A stretch of DNA of 64,000 nt from the NCBI RefSeq assembly GCF_022601735.1, contig NZ_JAKUMM010000004.1:124001-188000 (forward strand). Reading direction: 5' to 3'. This DNA is from Atopomonas sediminilitoris (GTDB lineage Bacteria; Pseudomonadota; Gammaproteobacteria; Pseudomonadales; Pseudomonadaceae). Shown piece after piece: positions 52,481-59,700 of the stretch. Every line of letters begins with the position of its first letter. Position 1 is the stretch's first letter. The notes under the pieces were generated by a model. That model did not search any database. It was not told where the DNA came from and saw nothing but the letters and a program-made list of their open reading frames with translations. A program made the position numbers and the translations under genes.

Positions 52481-55357
52481 TTATTGGCAGGCTTCGCAGT
52501 CTGGGTCGTCCAGCGAGCAAGCCTTGGGTACCGCTGCTGGCGCTGGTGCGCTTTGCAGGGTATCGCTGCCACCTGACGACACGGCGTTCAGCTTGCCGGT
52601 GTTGATGGTCGACTTCTCGGTGCTGGTCGCCGCCAAGGCACGCAGGTAATAGGTGGTTTTCAGACCACGGAACCAGGCCATGCGGTAGGTGATATCGAGC
52701 TTTTTGCCGCTGGCGCCGTTGATGTACAGGTTCAGCGATTGCGCTTGGTCGATCCACTTTTGCCGGCGGCTTGCTGCGTCCACAATCCACTTGGTTTCTA
52801 CTTCAAACGCGGTGGCGTAGAGGTCTTTCAAATCTTGCGGAATGCGCTCGATTTGCTGCACGGAGCCGTCGTAGTACTTGAGGTCGTTAACCATGACGCT
52901 GTCCCACAAGTCGCGCGCTTTCAGGTCGCGCACCAGGTAGGGGTTGATCACGGTGAACTCGCCGGACAGGTTCGACTTCACATACAGGTTTTGGTAGGTC
53001 GGCTCGATCGACTGCGATACGCCGGTGATGTTGGCGATGGTGGCGGTCGGCGCGATGGCCATGATGTTGGAGTTACGAATACCTTTTTGTACGCGCTCAC
53101 GCACCGGCGCCCAGTCAAAGCTGGCGGACTGGTCCATGTCGATGTACTTGGCACCGCGCGACTCTTTCAGCAGCTCGATCGAGTCCAGCGGCAGAATGCC
53201 CTTGGACCACAACGAACCCTCAAAGCTTGAGTAGGCGCCACGCTCATCGGCCAGATCACAAGAGGCTTGGATGGCGTAGTAGCTGATCGCTTCCATCGAG
53301 CGGTCGGCGAATTCGATCGCGGCATCAGAGCCGTAAGCCAAGTGCTGCAGGTACAGCGCATCTTGGAAGCCCATCAAACCCAAGCCGACCGGACGGTGCT
53401 TGAAGTTGGAGTTCTTCGCTTGCGGCACGCTGTAGTAGTTGATGTCGACCACGTTATCCAGCATGCGCACGGCGGTGCGTACGGTCTTTTCTAGCTTGGT
53501 GAGGTCTAGCTGGCCGTCCACGATGTGGTTAACCAAGTTGACCGAGCCGAGGTTACAGACCGCGATCTCATCCTTGTTGGTGTTCAAGGTGATTTCGGTA
53601 CATAGGTTGGAGGAGTGCACCACGCCAACGTGCTGCTGCGGGCTGCGCAGGTTGCATGGGTCTTTGAAGGTCAGCCATGGGTGGCCGGTTTCAAACAGCA
53701 TGGACAGCATCTTGCGCCACAGGTCTTTGGCCGCGATGGTCTTGTGCAGCTTGATCTTGCCGTAGCCGGCCATGGCTTCGTAGTACTCGTAACGCTCTTC
53801 GAAGGCCTTACCGGTTAAGTCATGCAGATCAGGCACGTCGGACGGCGAGAACAGCGTCCAGGGGCCGTCTTCAAACACGCGCTTCATGAACAGGTCAGGA
53901 ATCCAGTTCGCGGTGTTCATGTCGTGCGTGCGGCGGCGGTCGTCACCGGTGTTCTTACGCAGCTCGAGGAATTCCTCGATGTCCATGTGCCAGGTTTCAA
54001 GGTAGGCACACACCGCGCCTTTGCGCTTGCCACCTTGGTTGACGGCCACTGCGGTGTCGTTAACCACTTTCAGGAACGGCACCACGCCTTGGCTCTTGCC
54101 GTTGGTGCCTTTGATGTAAGCACCAAGGGCGCGAACGGGCGTCCAGTCGTTACCCAAGCCGCCGGCAAACTTCGACAGCAGGGCGTTATCGCGGATTGCG
54201 TCGTAAATGCCGCCCAGATCATCGGGCACGGTGGTCAGGTAGCAGCTCGACAGCTGCGGGCGCAGGGTGCCGGCGTTGAACAGGGTCGGTGTGGAGCTCA
54301 TGTAATCAAAGCTCGACAGCAAGTTGTAGAACTCGATGGCGCGCTCTTCTTTGTTTTGCTCCTCAATCGCCAAGCCCATGGCGACGCGCATAAAGAACAC
54401 TTGGGGCAGCTCAAAACGGATGCCGTCTTTATGAATAAAGTAGCGGTCGTACAGCGTTTGCAGGCCCAGATAAGTGAACTGCTGATCGCGCTCATGCTCG
54501 ATAGCCGCACCCAGCTTGGCGAGGTCGAAGGTCATCAGCTTGGCATCTAGCAGCTCAAACTCGACGCCTTTTTCGATATAGGCGGCGAGGGCTTGCGGGT
54601 ACAGGTTGACCATCTCGTGGTGCGTTGCACGCTCGGCCACTTGCAGGAAGCTCAGGGCCTCAGCGCGCAAGGTGTCCATCAACAAACGGGCGGTCACGTA
54701 GGTGTAGTTGGGTTCGCGCTCGACCAGTGTGCGGGCGGTCATGACCAGCGCGGTGCTGACGTCTTTTTCCGTAACGCCGTCATAGAGGTTCTTCAGCGTT
54801 TCTTTCTGGATCAGCTCGCCGTCAACTTCTTCCAAGCCTTCGCAGGCTTCGCGGATCAGAATTTGCAGACGACCAAGGTCCAGCGCGACTTTCTGGCCGT
54901 CGGCCATGGTCACACGAATGCTGGGGTGCGGTTTGGCGGGAGCGTCGGCGCTGCGCTTAGCGCGCTCTTGGGCGCGGGCATCACGGTACAGCACGTAATC
55001 GCGCGCGACTTTGTGCTCGCCGCCACGCATCAGGGCCAGTTCGACTTGGTCTTGAATTTCTTCGATGTGAATCGTGCCGCCCGAAGGCATGCGGCGCTTA
55101 AACGTGGCCGAGACTTGCTCAGTCAGGCGCTCAACGGTGCTGTGAATCCGTGAAGAGGCGGCCGCCGTGCCGCCTTCGACCGCAAGAAAAGCCTTGGTGA
55201 TGGCCACGCTAATCTTGTCGTCGGTGTACGGCACCACAGTGCCGTTACGCTTGATCACTCGCAACTGGCCGGGGGCCGTGGCGTTCAACTCGTTCGGAGT
55301 GTCTTCTAGAGGAACGCTGCCAGCTTGGGGCTGTTCGCGAGAGAGGTCGGTCTGCAT
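52481..55357 (-). CDS. nrdA: Class Ia ribonucleotide reductase, alpha subunit with two ATP-cone regions
   Basis: 958 residues from the ATG at 55357 (GGAG six bases upstream); the reading to 55426 has no such site. It reduces ribonucleoside diphosphates. An ATP cone at ~33-128 (LRVIKRNGTVVPYTDDKI) is followed by a second, diverged cone-like region at ~147-235 (IRVTMADGQKVALDLGRL). The catalytic barrel has STPTLFNAGTLRPQLSSCYL with the first active cysteine and SSNLCTEITLNTN with the radical-site cysteine. The C-terminus ends CSLDDPDCEACQ, carrying the thioredoxin-reducible pair. Double cones are known in P. aeruginosa NrdA and mediate dATP inhibition. Confidence 0.96.
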   Translation of the reverse strand: MQTDLSREQPQAGSVPLEDTPNELNATAPGQLRVIKRNGTVVPYTDDKISVAITKAFLAVEGGTAAASSRIHSTVERLTEQVSATFKRRMPSGGTIHIEEIQDQVELALMRGGEHKVARDYVLYRDARAQERAKRSADAPAKPHPSIRVTMADGQKVALDLGRLQILIREACEGLEEVDGELIQKETLKNLYDGVTEKDVSTALVMTARTLVEREPNYTYVTARLLMDTLRAEALSFLQVAERATHHEMVNLYPQALAAYIEKGVEFELLDAKLMTFDLAKLGAAIEHERDQQFTYLGLQTLYDRYFIHKDGIRFELPQVFFMRVAMGLAIEEQNKEERAIEFYNLLSSFDYMSSTPTLFNAGTLRPQLSSCYLTTVPDDLGGIYDAIRDNALLSKFAGGLGNDWTPVRALGAYIKGTNGKSQGVVPFLKVVNDTAVAVNQGGKRKGAVCAYLETWHMDIEEFLELRKNTGDDRRRTHDMNTANWIPDLFMKRVFEDGPWTLFSPSDVPDLHDLTGKAFEERYEYYEAMAGYGKIKLHKTIAAKDLWRKMLSMLFETGHPWLTFKDPCNLRSPQQHVGVVHSSNLCTEITLNTNKDEIAVCNLGSVNLVNHIVDGQLDLTKLEKTVRTAVRMLDNVVDINYYSVPQAKNSNFKHRPVGLGLMGFQDALYLQHLAYGSDAAIEFADRSMEAISYYAIQASCDLADERGAYSSFEGSLWSKGILPLDSIELLKESRGAKYIDMDQSASFDWAPVRERVQKGIRNSNIMAIAPTATIANITGVSQSIEPTYQNLYVKSNLSGEFTVINPYLVRDLKARDLWDSVMVNDLKYYDGSVQQIERIPQDLKDLYATAFEVETKWIVDAASRRQKWIDQAQSLNLYINGASGKKLDITYRMAWFRGLKTTYYLRALAATSTEKSTINTGKLNAVSSGGSDTLQSAPAPAAVPKACSLDDPDCEACQ

Positions 55358-55529
55358 GGGTGTCTCCACGTCTTCTCTTATTAATGGCATGTGGGTTAAA
55401 AAGCGCCGGGGCAGTCCATGCCCCAACGCTGGCCGAGCGATAGCGCGGCCAAGTCATGGTTTGGGAAATAAAGGGGGACGTAAGCGCCTCCCTGGCCCAA
55501 ACCGTCGATTGATCTACACGACAGATCAA

Positions 55530-55560
55530 CCACAACACCTTGTGGTGGCACAACCACAAG
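55530..55560. promoter_or_regulatory. NrdR-like palindrome with an additional half-site
   Basis: CCACAACACCTTGTGG (55530-55545) resembles the NrdR box at core positions. A third half-site follows, so that CTTGTGG can pair either with the upstream CCACAA or with the downstream CCACAAG, giving mutually exclusive hairpins. It lies about 170 bases upstream of nrdA. Confidence 0.4.
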
Positions 55561-55732
55561 ACGAATTGCAAGCAAATGACGTTCAGGGTGTAGAACGCCA
55601 AGGCGGCAGGGTGGCCCTGCACGCCATTTCACACATCCTATTGCTACTTTTCTCAACCGCCGATGACGGCATTTAAGCCAAATAAAGCACTTGACAGTGA
55701 CGCCTTAGCTTGTGTTGAGCTTTTGCTTGGAA

Positions 55733-55748
55733 ACCCTATATATAGGGG
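55733..55748. promoter_or_regulatory. NrdR box candidate
   Basis: The palindrome CCCTATATATAGGG contains the exact NrdR core CTATATATAG (consensus acaCwAtATaTwGtgt). NrdR is the ATP/dATP-sensing repressor of ribonucleotide reductase operons, so the site fits its neighbour. The usual partner box one to three helical turns away was not found. Confidence 0.65.
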
Positions 55749-55817
55749 TTGCTGTTCGATGGGCTACAAGATAATGCGGCTAATGAGGCTTTGCAAGCCG
55801 ACGAAACCGCTACCGGC

Positions 55818-55826
55818 TGTGGATAA
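55818..55826 (-). promoter_or_regulatory. DnaA box
   Basis: TGTGGATAA is the exact complement of the DnaA box TTATCCACA. A weaker copy (TGTGGGTTA) begins at 55829. DnaA regulates nrdAB in E. coli; here the box lies between two NrdR-like palindromes. Confidence 0.55.
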
Positions 55827-55967
55827 CCTGTGGGTTATTTGTGGGCACTTTGGAATAACTGCAGCGAGGCCAGCTCTCATCGGGCTTGAGCCGTTCGTCG
55901 AGGTTTTAACAGAAATTTATCAGCGCCAGCGTCGCCGAGAAGCGGATAATTTTACTGATCGATTTGT

Positions 55968-55999
55968 GATACGAAACACAACATCTTGTGTTTCGTATC
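55968..55999. promoter_or_regulatory. Large perfect palindrome containing an NrdR-like box
   Basis: GATACGAAACACAA and TTGTGTTTCGTATC form perfect 14-base arms around CATC. The central 16 bases ACACAACATCTTGTGT match the NrdR consensus at 14 positions. It lies 146 bases ahead of the response regulator start and could alternatively be an RNA hairpin. Confidence 0.5.
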
Positions 56000-56144
56000 G
56001 CGGCATCGGTAACAGGCTACGAAGCGCAGGAGAAATAACTCACCACACAAAGGTTGTTGGCGTCTCTTTGCGCGGTTCTGCCTCTGCGTCGTGTGTTGTT
56101 AAACTCCACCAGCCCAAACCACCTTGCACGAGAACAGGCACCCC

Positions 56145-56849
56145 ATGGCTGATTTAGCTGAGCGCATATTGATTGTTGAGGATGATGCCCGGCTGGCGGA
56201 GTTGATCGGCGAGTATTTACAGGACAGCGGCCTGAGGGTCAGCCACGAACCCGATGGCGGCCAAGCCGTGCGGCGGGTGCTCGATGAGCAGCCCGACTTG
56301 GTGGTGCTGGACGTGATGCTGCCCGGCGAGGACGGCTTGAGTATTTGTAAGCGGCTGCGCCCCGCCTATCAAGGCGCAATCCTTATGTTGACCGCCCGCA
56401 CCGATGATATGGACCAAGTGCTGGGCTTAGAAATTGGTGCCGACGACTACGTTTGTAAGCCCGTACGCCCCAGGTTACTGCTGGCGCGCATTCGTGCCTT
56501 GCTGCGCCGTGGTCGCGTGGATAGCAGCGAAGGAGGGCGCCAGCGCTTAACCTTTGGTCGCTTGTGCTTGGATCAAAGCGCGCGCGAAGCGACCCTGGAC
56601 GAAGCCGTTGTCGATTTAACCTCAGCAGAGTTCGACTTGTTGTGGTTGCTGGCGAGTAGGGCTGGGCAAATCCTCTCGCGCGAGGAAATCTTTGCCGCGC
56701 TGCGCGGTATCGAATACGACGGACAAGATCGCTCCGTGGATGTGCGCATTTCCCGCATTCGCCCCAAAATTGGCGACGACCCGCTCCAACCGCGCATTAT
56801 CAAAACGGTTCGCAGCAAAGGCTATTTATTCGTTAGCGATAACGCCTGA
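56145..56849 (+). CDS. OmpR-family response regulator (RstA-like)
   Basis: 234 residues from the ATG at 56145; an upstream extension is not conserved. The receiver domain has acidic residues in ILIVEDDARLAEL, phospho-acceptor Asp56 in LVVLDVMLPGEDG, and the conserved lysine in ADDYVCKPV. The C-terminal winged helix (residues ~135-230) contains LTSAEFDLLWLLASRAGQILSREEIF and VDVRISRIRPKIGDD. It overlaps the kinase gene by one base (TGATG). The pair next to nrdAB matches P. aeruginosa order; its regulon is not evident. Confidence 0.94.
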   Translation: MADLAERILIVEDDARLAELIGEYLQDSGLRVSHEPDGGQAVRRVLDEQPDLVVLDVMLPGEDGLSICKRLRPAYQGAILMLTARTDDMDQVLGLEIGADDYVCKPVRPRLLLARIRALLRRGRVDSSEGGRQRLTFGRLCLDQSAREATLDEAVVDLTSAEFDLLWLLASRAGQILSREEIFAALRGIEYDGQDRSVDVRISRIRPKIGDDPLQPRIIKTVRSKGYLFVSDNA

Positions 56850-58513
56850 TGCTGAACTCGATCTTTGTTCGCATTTACTTAGGCCTAGTGCTCACCGTCT
56901 TGATCGTCAGTGGGCTGGGGCTGTTGGTCTTGCAGCAAATTAATCAAAGCCGCGAAGTTGGTTACCGCGAGTCGTTAGCCAGCGGCACCATGCACTTGCT
57001 GGCCAGCCAGCTGGCTGAGCAAGATCCATTACAACGCGGGCAAAGTCTCACCGCGTGGAGTCGCTTGTTTGCCGCGCCAATGCGTTTGCTACCGCCTCAA
57101 GCGCTGGCGTTGAGCCCGCTGCAACTCGCCCGCTTAGAGGCTCATGACGTGGTGGTGGTACCGAGTGGCGAGCAAGAGCTGGCTTTATTTCAAACGGTCA
57201 ATGACGATCTGGTGCTGAACATCCGCCTGAATCAAGTCAGCGAGCAGTGGGGTAGAGCCACACTGTTCATTGTTATGGATGAGCTCTTGCGTGCCCCTGA
57301 AGCTGAACGCCAAGCGTATCTGGCCAAGCTTAATGAGCGACATCACTTCGGTATCCCCGTGAGGCTTTTTAGCCCGCATCAAGCAGGGTTGGATGCCGAT
57401 CAATTTCGCCGTTTAGACGAAGGCGATACAGTTATTACTTTGGCCGCCGATGGCGATGCTGTGACGATTTACCTAGGCGTAGTGGGCAGTCGCGAGGTTT
57501 TAGGATTGGGCCCTATCCTACGCTTTAACCCGTACCCGCCGAGCTTGATGTTGCTGATCGCGGTGATGGTGATGTTATTGATCGGCCTAACCTTGTACGG
57601 CTTGGTCTACCGCCTTGAGCGGCGGGTGGAAACCATCGAGCGCGCCGCCAGCGACATTGCTGCCGGCAGTCTAGATACCCGCGTGCCGATACGCGGGCGT
57701 GACTCCGTTGGCCGCTTGGCCAGCCGCTTTAATGACATGGCCGCGCGGTTGCAGCGCTTGATTGTGTTGCAGCGCGAAATGATTCGCGGCGCCTCACACG
57801 AACTGCGCACACCGGTCGCCCGCTTACGCTTTGGCTTGGAAATGCTGGAACAAGCACGCGATGAAGAACGGCGCCAGCGCTACCTCAAAGGCATGGATGG
57901 CGACCTGCAAGAACTCGACAAGCTCATCGATGAAATCCTGACGTATGCACGCCTAGAACAAGGCAATCCCGCGCTGACCTTCGAGCGCGTCGATGTACAG
58001 GCCATCTTGCAGCAAGCCGCAGATGAGTTAGGCCCGCTGCGGCAAGCGGTACACATCGAGGTTATGCCGGTCGACTCAAGCCTCAGCGAAGACCGCTGGT
58101 TAACCGATGCCGCGCAGTTTTACCTCAATCGTGCGGTGCAAAATCTGCTATCAAATGCGCTGCGTCACGCCACTGGCCAAGTACGGCTAACCTATCGAGT
58201 CGACCGTCATCGCTGCCAAATTGATGTTGAGGATGACGGCCCCGGCATTGCGCAAAGTGATTGGGAAAACCTGTTCACCCCGTTCATGCGCTTAGATGAC
58301 AGCCGCACGCGCAGTTCAGGTGGTTATGGGTTAGGGCTTTCTATCGTGCGACGGGTTATTTATTGGCATGGCGGACGCGCTTTGGTGGCGCACAGCCAGT
58401 CGCTAGGCGGCGCCAAATTCAGTCTTATCTGGCCGCGACGACAAAATTTAGCGCACGAGCGTGACGAGCGGCGCGTTACAAAAAATTACACAGATCATAC
58501 ACGCCAGTCATAG
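56849..58513 (+). CDS. Sensor histidine kinase (RstB-like)
   Basis: 554 residues. A membrane helix at ~8-30, a periplasmic sensor of about 200 residues, a second helix at ~228-252, and a HAMP domain (~253-305) lead to the HisKA domain with phospho-acceptor His317 in GASHELRTPVARLRFG. The ATPase domain shows NLLSNALRHA, VEDDGPGIAQ and SGGYGLGLSIVRR. A basic, charged tail of ~25 residues follows the last strand. Co-translated with the response regulator. Signal unknown. Confidence 0.94.
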   Translation: MLNSIFVRIYLGLVLTVLIVSGLGLLVLQQINQSREVGYRESLASGTMHLLASQLAEQDPLQRGQSLTAWSRLFAAPMRLLPPQALALSPLQLARLEAHDVVVVPSGEQELALFQTVNDDLVLNIRLNQVSEQWGRATLFIVMDELLRAPEAERQAYLAKLNERHHFGIPVRLFSPHQAGLDADQFRRLDEGDTVITLAADGDAVTIYLGVVGSREVLGLGPILRFNPYPPSLMLLIAVMVMLLIGLTLYGLVYRLERRVETIERAASDIAAGSLDTRVPIRGRDSVGRLASRFNDMAARLQRLIVLQREMIRGASHELRTPVARLRFGLEMLEQARDEERRQRYLKGMDGDLQELDKLIDEILTYARLEQGNPALTFERVDVQAILQQAADELGPLRQAVHIEVMPVDSSLSEDRWLTDAAQFYLNRAVQNLLSNALRHATGQVRLTYRVDRHRCQIDVEDDGPGIAQSDWENLFTPFMRLDDSRTRSSGGYGLGLSIVRRVIYWHGGRALVAHSQSLGGAKFSLIWPRRQNLAHERDERRVTKNYTDHTRQS

Positions 58514-58627
58514 ACCCCTAACTTTGGTTAGGCCAGACTAGCGGCGCGTTTCTGATGGAACGCAGGTGAGGTTGTAGTAGAGCCGTGCTTCGGCCGGTTC
58601 TATCCATTTTCTCCAAGATTGAGATGC

Positions 58628-58655
58628 GGGAGTCCATTAGGACTCCCTTTTTTTT
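58628..58655 (+). terminator. Terminator after the two-component operon
   Basis: The hairpin GGGAGTCC-ATTA-GGACTCCC is followed by eight T, about 115 bases after the kinase stop. Confidence 0.92.
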
Positions 58656-58760
58656 GGCAAAAAAAATTTTTAACGAGATGCCTTGCATCTGTGATGGGTC
58701 GAGCTAGATTTCAAAAGCAGCTTTTGGAGTGCTGCTTTCTTAAATCACAGGAGGTGATCT

Positions 58761-59078
58761 ATGCGCAATCTCGTGCGCTCTATGGCATTACTGTTGTCGG
58801 TTCTCGGTACAGTCAATGCACATGCTGCTGAAACCCAAACCAACACCAACACAGCACCTGCGGCAGTCAGTGAGCAGGTATCACTGGTCAATCTCAATAC
58901 AGCTGATGTGCAAACGCTGGATCGCGAGCTTAAGGGTGTGGGCCCTGCTAAAGCTCAAGCGATTGTGGCGTATCGCACGGAGCATGGGCCATTTGAGGTG
59001 GTTGATGAATTGCTGGAGGTTAAAGGCATTGGGCCGGCGATCTTGCAAGACAACAAGTCGCGCTTAAGTTTGAAGTAG
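58761..59078 (+). CDS. comEA: ComEA-like helix-hairpin-helix DNA-binding protein
   Basis: 105 residues with an excellent AGGAGG site seven bases upstream of the ATG. A signal peptide (residues ~1-22, ending AHA) and a short Thr/Ala linker precede two helix-hairpin-helix motifs: VSLVNLNTADVQTLDRELKGVGPAKAQAIVAYR and VVDELLEVKGIGPAILQDNKSRL. ComEA-type proteins hold incoming DNA in the periplasm during natural transformation. The inner-membrane channel gene comEC is only 0.6 kb away. Confidence 0.9.
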   Translation: MRNLVRSMALLLSVLGTVNAHAAETQTNTNTAPAAVSEQVSLVNLNTADVQTLDRELKGVGPAKAQAIVAYRTEHGPFEVVDELLEVKGIGPAILQDNKSRLSLK

Positions 59079-59112
59079 TGCGCATCGGTGCCTTGTCACA
59101 GGCAGGGCACCC

Positions 59113-59643
59113 TTAGTTATTTTTCTTTAACAGGCGCCGCGCTTTGCGCTTCTTCCAGTTAGTACCGACCCACCAACGCCAAAAAACCTGCACAGCAAAG
59201 TAACCGAGGATTGCCAAGGCAATACCGATGGCGGCGGAGCCTAAATACAGAGGCTGCCACTGTTCGCTGAAGATTTTTTCAAACCAGGCCCAGTCCAGCT
59301 CATCTGGGAACACGAGTGGCGGGGTGTCTAGCAGCCAAGCCCCCGCTTTATAAGAGCAGTAAAAAATCGGCGGCATGGTCAGCGGATTGGTCAGCCAAAC
59401 CAGCGCAGCAGAAATGGGTAAGTTGGCGCGAAAAAACAACGCGAACACCGCGGCTACAGCCATTTGCATGGGCATGGGAATCATGGCCCAAAACAAGCCA
59501 ATAGCCATTGCACGAGCAACCGAATGGCGATTGAGGTGCCAAAGGTTGGGGTCGTGGATCGCCTTGCCAAGAAAGCGCAACGATTTGTTGCTCTTAATCG
59601 CGTCGGGATTGGGTAGGTAACGCTTAATAATTCGGCGGGGCAT
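59113..59643 (-). CDS. DUF2062 membrane protein
   Basis: 176 residues from the ATG at 59643. DUF2062 family, function unknown. A basic N-terminus (PRRIIKRYLP, then the conserved HLNRHSVARAMAIGLFWAMIPMPMQM) leads into two to three membrane helices, with WLTNPLTMPPIFYCSY as the family signature between them. A second hydrophobic segment near the end precedes a strongly basic tail (NWKKRKARRLLKK). It is divergent from comEC, with only 57 bases between start codons, as in P. aeruginosa. Confidence 0.88.
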   Translation of the reverse strand: MPRRIIKRYLPNPDAIKSNKSLRFLGKAIHDPNLWHLNRHSVARAMAIGLFWAMIPMPMQMAVAAVFALFFRANLPISAALVWLTNPLTMPPIFYCSYKAGAWLLDTPPLVFPDELDWAWFEKIFSEQWQPLYLGSAAIGIALAILGYFAVQVFWRWWVGTNWKKRKARRLLKKNN

Positions 59644-59700
59644 AGTCTTACGGCTCGCTGAGGCGCGGCTATTATGCACACAAAGCTTAGGAGGCTCTAT

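Larger units (their letters stand above)
55358..56144. other. nrdA / two-component control region
   Basis: 787 bases between divergent genes. It holds three NrdR-like palindromes (55530, 55733, 55976), one exact DnaA box (55818), and an inverted repeat TTGATCT-N7-AGATCAA at 55509-55529. A 164-codon frame crosses it but shows no domain and overlaps these sites. The first palindrome lies 376 bases ahead of nrdA, implying either a long leader or a remote operator. Confidence 0.6.

Noticed and set aside
53822..54550. 242-codon plus-strand frame inside nrdA
   Set aside because: Antisense shadow of nrdA with no domain; conserved NrdA sequence occupies the other strand throughout.
55509..55529. ANR/FNR box reading of TTGAT...ATCAA
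   Set aside because: Spacing between TTGAT and ATCAA is 11 bases instead of 4, so it cannot be an ANR site.
55663..56157. 164-codon frame between nrdA and the response regulator
   Set aside because: Overlaps NrdR-like palindromes and the DnaA box, shows no domain and runs past the response regulator start.
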